17,343 nt of DNA from Cudoniella acicularis (taxonomy: Eukaryota; Ascomycota; Leotiomycetes; Helotiales; Helotiaceae). Under the pieces are notes generated by a model that saw only the letters and a list, made by a program, of their open reading frames with translations, had not been told where the DNA came from and made no database searches. The position numbers were made by a program, and so were the translations under genes. Below, piece by piece: positions 1 through 9,600 of this stretch; the stretch's first letter is position 1; the number at the start of each line of letters is the position of its first letter. The stretch is from contig JAAMPI010001233.1 of NCBI GenBank assembly GCA_013054445.1, positions 1 to 17,343 of the forward strand. Direction: 5' to 3'.

Positions 1-141
1 ATTTTAAAAGTTAGGGTGAGTTTTGGAAAAAGTGGGCATCCGTGCGAACCGGGCATTGGCACGGGATCTCGGTTAGGGACGTATTTGCAAGAAGGTGCTA
101 TATTCACGAAGAAACTAAGCTAAGGAGAGAAGAAGAGAGGT

Positions 142-156
142 GGCCCCGAAGGGGCC
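142..156. repeat. Perfect 6-bp-arm palindrome with GAA loop
   Basis: GGCCCC and GGGGCC arms flank a three-base GAA loop, giving a stable GC-rich hairpin in either strand. It is followed by TTATATA. The role is unknown; it may be part of a repeat-element end. Confidence 0.6.
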
Positions 157-162
157 TTATAT

Positions 163-231
163 ACAGGAGGTGAGTACTGGCAAGCGAGGTCACGTGATAA
201 GGGGTCAGGGNNACGTGTCGNAGCCTCCTGT
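163..231. repeat. Short inverted repeat ACAGGAGG / CCTCCTGT
   Basis: Eight-base arms at 163-170 and 224-231 are exact reverse complements. TATA-rich sequence lies outside both arms (158-163 and 235-239). The enclosed 53 bases hold CACGTG and two of the ambiguous positions. It may be a small terminal-inverted-repeat element or part of an LTR. Confidence 0.45.
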
Positions 232-479
232 CGNATATAGCGCCACACTGTCTGAGTCTCTTTAGTCGTAGGACTATACGTTAAACCAGGTCTATGACAT
301 TAATTAACGTCTCTCCTTACGTACCGAGACGCCCCCTATAACGAGACAAATCGTAGGTACTTCGAGTTTAAGCGATATAAAATCTATAAACGCTCTATAA
401 TTTCTATCTATTTTTAATTTAGTTATATTATATACCTCTTTTAAAGACTCCTAACCTATCAATTCTAAAAATTATTATC

Positions 480-2294
480 GCGTCGTCGCCGCCCCTTAAA
501 TTTATAGAGAGCTACCTTTTATACTAAAATAAGACCCCTTAATATACGATAACACTATTAAGTTTTTATTATCTTTTAAACGTATAGATCGATTAAACAG
601 ATATATCTAGGTTCTATTATAATACTAATATACTACTACGACTCTTATAGCGGCTAGGGCGTGGCCTATTATAGGACGTCGCTATAAAGGATAATACCTC
701 CTCTAGTTAAGCGAACAAGGACTCTAGTCAGCGACGGTATAGTTATAGTAATCTCGGTAAAATAATATAAAATAAAATCTATAGCTACGACGTTTCTAGC
801 TACGCGAACACTGCCGGAAAACTCTCGTATGCCGGTACTCTCCGACTAAAGGTAAAAAGTAGCCCTATATATAGCCAACAAAATCGGCCGTCCCCTTTTT
901 AAGGAAATGCTTCTATATAACAAACTTCTAACTTTTCACTTCCGGCTTCCACTTCTTCTCTCTTTACGCTCTATAGTATAGCTAGGAGCGAAATCGGTGT
1001 CCTGTCTACCTAAACTCTTTTAAATAGTTCTAAACGTATAGACCTTTTATCTTAAGTGTCACCTGATAACCGGATATATATTTAACCGAAACCCGAGAAT
1101 AAGGCAGCCCTATTTAGGCATAGCTCTAAGTAGAGGATCAAGTTTCTATTATAAAAATTTAAGAGGACCGTGTCTTTATATTATATTTAGGCACCTGATT
1201 TATCTTAATACCTTACTCGTTAGCCAAACTAGGGGCATAAGTGCGTTTATAAAGTAAGTAAAGTCACGGGAGTGCTTAACTTATGTCGCCGTAAGGCTCT
1301 AGCCCGAAGACAACTCTATTAACGAGTTTAATCATAACTCCGAATATATATAGGCTCGACATATCCTTTTAATACTCTTAAATAGATCATAACTATAAGA
1401 TCTTCTAGTAGATCTCTACCGTCAGTAGGGATGCTAGTACTTCTAGTAAACCTTATTCTACGTCAAATTTTAATGTTCTAGTTATTATAAACATTTTTCG
1501 TCCTTACCTACTCTCCGATCTTACTATTATAGTTGTTCTACGTGTTAGTCACGCCGTTCTAAAGAAAGTAAGCCGTTAGAGAACGTAGTTTTTAAGTAGA
1601 AACTTATATTAGACTTTAAGACCTCTAATATTATAACTTAGAGGTCTTGATCTTAAGACGTAGTAATATTTTCTAAGACGGGTAAAGACTTATTAGTCCC
1701 GATCTCCGAGACCTCTACCGTATAGAGATCTCGCTATGTCTGCCGTACGGCTAGGAACGTTTTAATAAGAGCGTTGACTAGCTTAATAATGTCCTTAATC
1801 ATCCTCTTAAAGTGTTTCTTCTCGTATAGCGCCTACTTTACTTTCTGCCGGAAAGGAGTCTTATTCTGCCTTCTGATAGATAGATCGCGTATTTTCTTAT
1901 ATAGAGTCCGATAGACAAGGTCTAAGTCTGTTTGCGTGTTAAGGATCATTAAGCTCGAGTCACTAACAACTACCCGGCTCTTAAACTTCGCAGATACCCT
2001 TTTAGTATCGGCAAACAACTCTAATATTTGTCTAAACAACCTCTTAGCCGCCGGCATATACTCTACTAGCAATACTGTCGATTCTAGAGACTAGACTTCT
2101 ACGACCTCGCTACTTAACCTAACGGCCTCGCCCTATCGAGAAAGTCGGAGTCTCGTATTATCAAGCTTGAGCAAGCTAGTCTAGAAATCTTTATTAAGAT
2201 TACGGCCGAGCTAGACGTATTTAAAGCAGTCTACGGCGTTGTTAAAGAGGCCGGCGAGGGTAAAGACACCGATAGTAAGGCCTGCTAGTTCTAT
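480..2294 (-). pseudogene. HeLo-domain (prion-inhibition and propagation) protein, RIP-inactivated
   Basis: Fungal HeLo domains are helical bundles that act at membranes in programmed cell death and heterokaryon incompatibility (HET-S family). One minus-strand frame runs from 2294 to about 480 (roughly 600 codons) without indels. It opens with ELAGLTIGV and LAGLFNNAVD (about codons 2-25), followed by a KLDNTRLRLSR block, both typical of the HeLo N-terminus. Near codons 140-160 it has the family block RRQNKTPFRQKVK, a stop where Trp is expected, then ALYEKK. The inferred start is ATA at 2294-2292, read as a mutated ATG in the expected place. After the HeLo domain (about 200 residues) comes a segment dense in TAG/TAA (1560-1380), then a coding-like C-terminal region I cannot name with confidence. 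That part may resemble the helical C-terminal regions (DUF7580 type) of other fungal HeLo proteins. A few TGA codons near 1425, 1335, 1065 and 935 are not simple CA-to-TA changes. The 3' end is uncertain (430-620). Confidence 0.85.
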
Positions 2295-2774
2295 AGTATA
2301 GCGATAGCGTGATATAGGGACGGTTAGGGAGGGCCTAGGAAACTAAAGTTAGTAGACATTCGCGCGTAGCGACTGACGCTAGTTCCTTGATCATACTAAA
2401 TCGACTAGACTTAAACGGAGAGTAATTTGTCACTCCTCTAAATGCCTTTAAACTAGGCCGTACGTAAGACAGGCCTAATTCTAGTATAAGAGTAGTAGAG
2501 TCGTTTTGATTGGCTTCGAAGTAAGTTATTATTAATATCTAGTATAAGATTATAATACGTGTTACTTAAATATCTTATAATTATCTAAGTATAAAATATC
2601 GATACTAACCTATTTTATTAATATAGGCTATAAGAGGGGCTATCACGTGGCATTATCGCTATTTTAAGCCTAGCTAAGGTCGCTTAACATCGCGGGCCTA
2701 TAGACCGTATTTGATTACGATAATAGTCTTTCTAGTAACCTCGATCGATCTCTCGAGGTATATAGCTTATCGCT
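2295..2774. promoter_or_regulatory. Divergent intergenic region between HeLo and NLR genes
   Basis: About 480 bp separate the inferred HeLo start from the earliest plausible NLR start, so the two genes would share a divergent promoter region. It is mutated and AT-rich and shows no coding frame I trust. A CACGTG palindrome sits at 2644-2649, roughly in the outer half of the region. I see no other recognisable element. Confidence 0.45.
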
Positions 2775-5700
2775 ATGATTCTATTATAACGCGAAACTTC
2801 TCTTTTAGTGATAAGCGACTCTTAGGGAACCCTACTACTCAGTATCACTAACGAAGGAGGAAGGGTTAGGGTCTAGGCCGGCTACTACGTCGTATATAAA
2901 GATAATATTATTTAGTAAGTTCGTAGAAGGCTTATTTAATTAGATAATAGCTTTACTAACATAGCTCTACTACTATTATAGAACGACACCCGATCAGGAC
3001 CTACTCGAATAACTATCGCACGCTATTAAAGCGTCCTTTAACTCGTATATAAAGCGACATAACCCTACCTACTTACCCGATACCCGCGTAGACCTCCTCT
3101 ATAAAATATATAGCTAGACTAACGGACAAGATAAGCGGACAATCTTTTGGCTAAGTAGCTTAGCCGGTACGGGGAAGTCGACTATCGCTCGTACTATTAT
3201 AGAAACACAATCTTAACGCGGACGTTTAGGGGCTAGCTTCTTCTTCTTACGCGGCGATAGAGATGTCAGTCATACTAGCAAGTTTATAACAAGCCTTACG
3301 AGCCAGCTTATAGACAGTATACCCAATCTTCGCTAGTATATCTATAATACTATTAGAGTATATAGCGACATTATAAGCCGATCGCTCCGTAAATAGTAGT
3401 ATTAGCTTATCCTACGTCCGCTGTCGAAGCTAGATAGTACCGGCTACTAGAAATTATATATTATTATAGTTAACGCGCTTGATAAGTATAGCGACGACGA
3501 CATCCGGGTCATCGTCTATCTCTTAGCCGAGGCTCGATCGTTAGAGGGAATAAGGCTATAGGCGTTCCTAACGAGTAGACCCGAGATCCCGGTTCGGTAT
3601 AGATTTAGACAGATAGCGGATAAGGAACACGAAGACTTCGTACTCTATAACATGTCGCCGTCAATTATTAACCACGATATTAGCATCTTCCTCGAATATA
3701 ATCTCGGAATCGTCCGACGGAAACGTTTTCTAGCTACCGGTTAGCCGGGCGAGGAAATTATCAGACAACTAGTCGAGATTACGTATAGACTGTTTATCTA
3801 GGCTATAACTACTTATCGCTTTATCCGCGAAGGAAAACGGTTTATAGCTAAACGACTCGATACGATTCTTAAAGGTAATAGTAGCGCCGTTACTAAACCA
3901 AATAAACACCTCGACGAGATCTATATAACTGTCTTTAGTTATTCCGTTTCCTCGGAATATATAGATAAAGAGAAAAGGGAATCTTATAGTATATTTAGAC
4001 AGATCCTTAAAAGTATTGTCGTTCTCTTTTTACCTCTCTCTACGCACTCTCTACCGAAACTCCTCTATAAGTCGAAAATAGACATCGATCAGACGCTAGA
4101 GGATCTATATTCTATATTAGAGGTTCCTAGCGATAAGGCTAAACCTCTTCGTCTATACTATCCTTCGTTTCGCGACTTCCTTCTCGATAAGGATAGGTGT
4201 TAAGAACTAGAGCTCTAGGTAGACGAGTAGTAGGCATATTAAATACTAGTCGATAGCTGTCTCTAGCTTCTATCGATATATCTAAAGAAGGATATCTACG
4301 AAGTAAATACTCTAGGAATACTTACGACTAGGATTAAGCGTAGCTAAGTAGAGTAGTTCCTCTTTCCGGAGCTTTAGTATATATGTCTCTACTAGGTCCG
4401 GTATCTCGAAAAAAGCGGCGCTTAGCTTCGCGACGATGACCAAGTATACTATTTCTTATAGAAGTATCTATTCTACTAGCTCGAAGCCCTTAGATAGATA
4501 AGAAAGGTTTTAGAAGGAGTTTATACTATTACGTTTTTAGAATCGTTTGCTTCTATAAGTATATTTCTAATAGAGCAAACGTTCTTACTAATACTATTAC
4601 TAGTCAGGCGATTGCCCTAGTCTTTCGGCTTTTATCTATAATATAAAGCGGTTTATCCTATTTAATCGGCTAGTTATCGAGTAGGCTCTACTTTAGGTAT
4701 ATTATAGCCTACTTATGTCTATACTAATAAAAAGTATAGTAAGGTAGCAATTTATACGCGATATACCTCTTTAGATACGAAGTTTATAATCAAATTTTAA
4801 AGAGAATTAGAATACCCTACTCTAGACACTTAAGGGCTATTCTGACCGGGTTCGTGTTATAGCCTTCTCGCCGGATAGCAAGTAGCTTGCGTCAGTATCG
4901 GACGACAGCACTATTAAGCTATAGGATGCCAGGTCCGGAATACTATAACAGACGCTTTAGGACTATTCTGACTAGGTTAATACTATAGCCTTCTCACTAG
5001 ATAGTAAGTAGCTAGCGTCGGTATCGGGCGATAGTACCGTTAAGCTATAGGATGCCAAGTCCGGGGCACTATAGCAGACGCTTAAGGGCTATTCTGACTC
5101 GGTAAATGCTATAGCCTTCTCGCCGAGCGACATATAGCTAGTATTAACATTAGGCGATACTACTATTAAATTATAGGATACCCGGTCCGGGGTGCTATAG
5201 CAGACGCTCTATAGCCATTCTTATTAGGTTAATGCCGTAGTATTCTCGCCAGATAGCAAGTAGCTAGTGTCAGTATCAAGTGATAGTACCGTCAAGCTAT
5301 AGGACACCGGTCCCGGGGCGCTATAGCAGACACTCTAGGGCTATTCTTATTAGGTTAATGCCGTGGCCTTCTCGCCAGACGGCAAACAGCTAGCGTTAGT
5401 ATTAAGCGATAGCACTATCAAGCTATAGGATGTCAGGTCCGGGGCGCTACGACAGACACTTTATAGCTATTCTTATTCGATCAATTCCGTAGTCTTCTCG
5501 CTAGACGGCAAGCAGTTAGTATCAGTATCAGGCGACAAGACCGTCAAGCTATAGGATGCCGGGTCCGGGGTGCTATAGTAGACGCTCGACGGCTATTAGG
5601 ATACCGGGTCCGGGCTATAGCAGAAACTCGAGGGCTATTCTGATTCGGTTAATACCGTGGCCTTTTCGCCAGATAGGTAGCAGCTAACGTTAGTATCAAG

Positions 5701-6530
5701 CGACGGTACTATCAAGCTATAGGATACCGGGTCTAAGATACTATAGCAGACGCTCGAGGGCTATTCTTCCTAGATTAATGCTATAGCCCTCTTACCAGAC
5801 GGCTAGTAGCTAGCGTCGGCATCAGGCGACAGCACCGTCAAGCTATAAGATACCGGGTCCGGGGCGCTATAGCAGACGCTTTAGGGCCATTCTTCTTCGG
5901 TTAATGCCGTGGCCTTCTCTCTAGACGGCAAGTAGCTTGCGTTAGTATCGGACTATAGTACTATTAAGCTATAGGATATAGGGTCCGGGGCACTATAGCA
6001 GACACTTAAGGTCTATTCTGACTAGGCTAGGGTTAATGCCGTGGCTTTCTCGCCGGACGGCAAGTAGCTGGCGTCGGGATCAGGCGATAGTACCGTTAAG
6101 CTATAGAATACTAGGTCCGGAGTGCTATAGTAGATACTTTAGGGCTACTCTAGCTAGGTTAATACTATAGCCTTCTTACTAGATAGTAAATAGCTAGCGT
6201 CGGTATCGGGCGATAGTACCGTTAAACTATAGGATACCGGGTCCGGAGTGCTATAGTAGACGCTTTAGGGCTATTCTAAATAGGTTAATACTATAGCCTT
6301 CTTATTAGATAATAAGCAGCTAGTATCGGCATCGGGCGATAGTACTGTTAAGCTATAGGATACCAAGTCCCGGGCGCTATAGCAGACGTTCTAGGGCTAT
6401 TCTGACTCGGTCAGCGCCGTGGCCTTCTCGCCGGACGGCTAGCAGCTAGCGTTAGTATCAGGTGACAGTACTATCGAATTATAGAACAGCAATTTTAAAT
6501 AATTCTAGACTACCCTTCGATCTACCTCTA
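2775..6530 (+). pseudogene. NACHT-WD40 NLR protein (HET-E/NWD-like), RIP-inactivated
   Basis: Fungal NWD proteins are NLR-type sensors: a NACHT NTPase that oligomerises and a WD40 domain that senses a ligand, often controlling vegetative incompatibility. The core frame is clear from about 3000. NPTYLPDTRVDLL and a TIFWLS block precede the P-loop AGTGKST (3163-3183); the Walker B strand is near 3457-3486, FLTSRPE near 3565-3590, and PSFRDFLLD at 4162-4188, all in canonical NWD order. The frame then continues through the winged-helix-like region (PEL.YICLY.VRYLEKSGA) and steps by one base near 4590-4625. From there it runs through the pre-WD helix (KRFILFNRL, later NTLL.TLKG) into 14 WD40 units (4835-6520). 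In the NACHT region all stops are TAG or TAA. Walker B acidic residues are lost (Asp to Asn near 3472, Glu to Lys at 3484). The N-terminus is uncertain: the sequence from an ATG at 2775 is in another frame, so an intron or frameshift lies near 2950. The pairing with the HeLo gene suggests a sensor-executor unit. Confidence 0.95.
4835..6520 (+). repeat. Array of 14 WD40 repeat units, 126-bp period
   Basis: Units start at 4835, 4961, 5087, 5213, 5339, 5465, 5591, 5633, 5759, 5885, 6011, 6143, 6269 and 6395. The period is exactly 126 bp (42 codons), except that unit 7 (5591-5632) keeps only 42 bp and unit 11 has two extra codons (6 bp) near 6023. Each unit encodes GHSDxVNAVAFSPDG, then a KLW(D) end and a linker. 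The Trp codon of the WD signature is a stop in all 14 units (13 TAG, one TAA in unit 9). The GHSD His codon reads Tyr in 12 units and stays CAT in units 4 and 10. The high mutual similarity is typical of the recently homogenised WD repeats of HET-E/HET-D-type genes. Confidence 0.95.
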
Positions 6531-7344
6531 TTATATATAGTGTCTATATATTCTATAAGTAATATAAGTGGCGAGAGGCGACTACTATTAATTAATGTCT
6601 AATTAGAAATATAAATGCTTTATAATCAAATAATGCCTTAAGGCGATAACAACTCGTAATTAAAGCTATATTTAAGGTTATCGTTAACGATATTTAATAA
6701 TTAGAGTATTGCCTTCTTAATTAGGCGGCTAATGTCTTAGATAGCTACTATTTCGTATATGTTTATAAGCGCTAAATATATATTAAATAAGCGCTAATAT
6801 ATTACTAGGGACTTAAACTAGCTAGATAAAATATATATAAAGGCTTAACGTAAAGTCTATATATATTAAGCGCGCGTATAGGGAAAACGGGAAGCTGATT
6901 CTATAAGCGACTAACCCCTAAGCCTAAGAATCGTAGCTAAGTAAAATATAGCGAGCCCGGGCGTAAACATAGTAAATTTTATCTCGGCTAATATTATATT
7001 ACTAAGTAATAAAACATATAGACTCTTTATCGTATCGGCGTAACTCTCGGACAATACTCTTTTTCTCTTTAAGTGTCTTTAAAATTTAGAGTTATATTAT
7101 TTTATAATAAGACGTTTCCTTAAATACTTCGAATTTTAAAAAGACCTTAATAGTCGTAATTAAATAGGGGGGGACAGCGAAAGCGACAATCGGTAGCGTA
7201 GTTAAAAAGATTAATAGTATTATTAACCGTACTCTTTTTCTTATTACTAAGTAGTTTCCTTAGAGAGAAATAGCTAAAGAAAATAATATATTAATAAAAA
7301 CTTTATAGACTTATTAAGAAAAAATTTATAATTCTAAAACTATA
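6531..7344. other. Intergenic region between convergent NLR and sirtuin fossils
   Basis: AT-rich, mutated sequence with no frame that looks coding on either strand. A run of seven G (7167-7173) and a direct repeat CGTCTCGCTA (7349-7358 and 7366-7375, just beyond the edge) are the only small landmarks I noticed. It presumably holds the 3' untranslated parts of the two convergent genes. Confidence 0.5.
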
Positions 7345-8380
7345 AATTCGTCTCGCTATAGGATACGTCTCGCTACGTAGGGAGAGACGTTAGACAGTTT
7401 TAAATATCTAGGGGAATAACCTTATCGTAATCTCTTATAAGAATATAGTCATATAGGGACTTTATATTCTATATTAGCTCCTCCTTACTGATCTAAAAAC
7501 TTGCCCTACCCACGCTCCGGGCAGCGTCGTAAAAGTCTACGGCTATCGACCGAGCGCTAGGAATCGCTAGCTTCGTACTAATAATCAATACTAGCTCCGG
7601 GTATATTCTTAAATCATGTCTAGTAGTTTCTAGAATCTCTTTATTATCTAGGTAAGGCTCGCCGTATAAAAGTACGTTAGGTCTTAGCCTACTAGTTTTT
7701 AATAAACGCTTGCCCTTTAATATCCGGGCCTAGCTTCTTTATAAGCACCTTTAATAATATAGTAAATCGGAACCTTAGAACAGATATAGCTTATACTCAT
7801 ATACCTAGTTATATATCCCGTATCAGGCTTAATCAACTCGACTATAGAGGTATATCGTCTTAGCGTTAAGATTAGGTAATAGGCGCTCGACGTAATCAAT
7901 GTTCTATATATAATGCCGAAAATAAGGGCGAGTCCGCGCAAGCTCGTCTATAACCTTATAGAAAGGCGAAGGCTCGGTCGAATCCGAATATAGGCGCTTA
8001 TATATATTACGGACTATAGAGTAGAAGCTAGTCATCTCGTCGGAAGAGGAGTAGAGAGAGCGGTCGAACGAGGTCTGTTTAGATTTCCGTATATCCTTAA
8101 AGGTAGGAACTAGGTAAATTAGTATTAATAAAAGGATTTATAAACGGACTTTAACTTATAACCTATACTAATAGAGATACCGGCCCTACTAATAACGACA
8201 ATCTTTTTACTCGATCGTACGAGCTCCCTTAATCGGCTAAGGTCATCTAGGGGCTCGCTAATAGTCTAAAGCGATCCTCTTATTTTTAGGGCTCTTTTTC
8301 TGATTCGGTACTTCTCGTTAATTAGTCTTTAAATAGAAGCCGTCTGTTTAGGCGAATCTATATTATCGTTAATTATAATT
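7345..8380 (-). pseudogene. Sirtuin (SIR2-family NAD-dependent deacylase), Hst3/Hst4-like, RIP-inactivated
   Basis: Sirtuins remove acyl groups from lysines using NAD; fungal Hst3/Hst4 types act on chromatin. Translating through stops gives, in order: SEPLDDLSRLREL; KKIVVIS followed by RAGIS (8187-8173, the GAGIS NAD-binding motif with Gly changed to Arg); PTFKDIRKSKQTSFDRSLY; a PSPFYKVIDELA helix; an HY(I/stop)NID block matching the catalytic YTQNID motif; KTIYLYSRVD, matching the catalytic LHGRVD with His changed to Tyr; a zinc-ribbon area with its first Cys pair lost; then RLRPNVLLYGEP, LVLIISTKLAIPSARS and DFYDAARSVG. These are the NAD-pocket motifs of the family. The frame is constant except for one step between about 8170 and 8110, where a branch-point-like TACTAAT (8124-8118) and a CTAG acceptor (8113-8110) suggest a short intron. 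The start is unclear; an ATA at about 8295 or codons up to 8345 are possible. The gene lies directly downstream of another minus-strand fossil. Confidence 0.9.
8110..8168 (-). other. Candidate spliceosomal intron in the sirtuin fossil
   Basis: The coding frame shifts by one between the NAD-binding motif and the PTFKD block. The segment between them contains TACTAAT (8124-8118), the fungal branch-point consensus, and ends in CTAG (8113-8110). A donor at 8168 (GTATAG) or 8162 (GTTATA) gives 59 or 53 bp, typical fungal intron sizes, and both restore the frame. The choice of donor is not settled, because one Gly codon of the motif is lost in either junction. Confidence 0.55.
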
Positions 8381-9600
8381 AGCCGGTCTATTCTACGATT
8401 AGTAAGGCTTTATAATACTATATCTAGACCTTCTACCTCGAGAACCCTCCGGTAGGGATACCTGCCTCTTTACTGACTTAAAGCCTACGATTATATTATT
8501 ATATATCTTTTAAGTCCTTTTTAAACTAATATTAGTATAGAGTACGCGTCTATTATCGTAGTATCTTACTAAGTCGGATTCTATAGATACTATCTTCGCG
8601 ATAAGATTAAGTAGGTAAGGGTGTTTAAAAAAATAGAAAAGAGGCTAGGAGGAAGTAGTTTAGAGGAGAGAGGGTGCTACCTTCTTATACTTGAACGGAG
8701 GGTCGGATAGCGTAGCTATAAAACCTCTAAGATCTATCTTACTAATATAGTTATATAGGCACTTTTATACGATGCCTTTAGGTCGGAGGCGTTGATTTGT
8801 TAGAGAACGGGTAATGCCTAGGCCGTCAATTTCTTAATCAGGAATCCCCTTACTAGGTAACAATATATAGCGCTCCTTATATCAAACGCTCTTAGACTTG
8901 ACGACTATAGCTGATACGTATAGGCAGCGACTAACAGTATTCAGGAAGAAGTAGCACTCAGACGAGGACTGTTTCCCTATAGCGTACCTATTAAAGCTTA
9001 CGTCCGTCGTTCTACGATTACTAAGTTTTACGAGCTTTTAACTCTTGTTTCTATTCTATTCGGGAGTAGATATTATCGAATAGGTCTATAGGCTTCCTTC
9101 TTGACTAGACTTCCTAGCTTCCTATTCTATCTATACGGAGGTATTACTTATAGCTGATAAAGTAGGCCGTGTCGTTATTAATATATTATATATAATACGT
9201 AATCTACCTTAAATTAAGTATAAGTCCTTAGAAGATAGCTAAGGTATCTTATAATAGCGGAGTTAAACCCTCGACTAAGGCTTCGGCGTCCTTCTAGTAT
9301 AGATTATACGAAAAGGCACGCCGCTAGGACATAGTATACGTATACTGTCGTAGCTAGTATTCTAGAAGGATTTAAGTAGATTAGCGAGAGTTTAATTAAT
9401 AGGGTATTACTTAAACTTAACGCTTAATTTTTCGCTATACTCTAGAATCGTGATCAGTAAGATAGATATAACTAACCAAACGTGCTATAAGCCTATAATA
9501 GGCTTCGATTTCTTATCCTTACTTATATCTTCGCGAATCCTTAAGCTAGAGCTTTTTCCTATTCTATATTATCTTATCCTGACTTAATAATATTTTAAAT
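8381..9600 (-). pseudogene. Unidentified protein-coding fossil upstream of the sirtuin
   Basis: A single minus-strand frame (checked near 9478, 8998 and 8578) reads as protein with TAG/TAA interruptions and no TGA noticed between 9500 and 8560. Readable blocks include SKPIIGL, ILCPSGVPF (about 9345), ECYFFLNTVSRCLYVSAIV (about 8960), PSKGIPD near 8845, DGLGITRSLTNQRLRPKGIV, ISKIDLRGFIATLSDPPFKYKK without its middle changed, and LLNLIAKIVSIESDLVRYYD (about 8600). I do not recognise the family. The composition is that of a soluble globular protein, with no evident membrane segment or transposase signature. The downstream end is about 8400, where the sirtuin begins in another frame, so the two may be adjacent genes or, less likely, exons of one gene. 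The start is not defined. Confidence 0.55.

Larger units (their letters stand above)
1..240. other. Non-RIP flank with short inverted repeats
   Basis: This segment keeps normal numbers of CA and TG dinucleotides, unlike nearly all the rest of the window. No convincing coding frame was seen. It carries a perfect GGCCCC-GAA-GGGGCC palindrome (142-156), an inverted pair ACAGGAGG (163-170) and CCTCCTGT (224-231), a CACGTG palindrome (191-196), and four ambiguous bases (211, 212, 221, 234). Paired short arms around ambiguous bases suggest the edge of a repeat such as an LTR or MITE, but I cannot name the family. The transition to the mutated state is gradual between about 240 and 330. Confidence 0.5.

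Noticed and set aside
142..156. Rho-independent-type terminator
   Set aside because: The hairpin lacks a clear T-run and the sequence is fungal in character; bacterial-type termination does not apply.
1833..2072. Minus-strand 79-codon open frame as an independent small gene
   Set aside because: It is in frame with, and part of, the HeLo fossil that starts at 2294; the frame merely lacks stops here.
4835..6520. CRISPR array or satellite DNA
   Set aside because: The 126-bp units encode WD40 repeats in frame with an upstream NACHT domain; there are no unique spacers.
7717..7941. Minus-strand 74-codon open frame
   Set aside because: It overlaps the sirtuin fossil in a different frame; the sirtuin motifs (NID, LHG-like, RLRPN) are read in the other frame.
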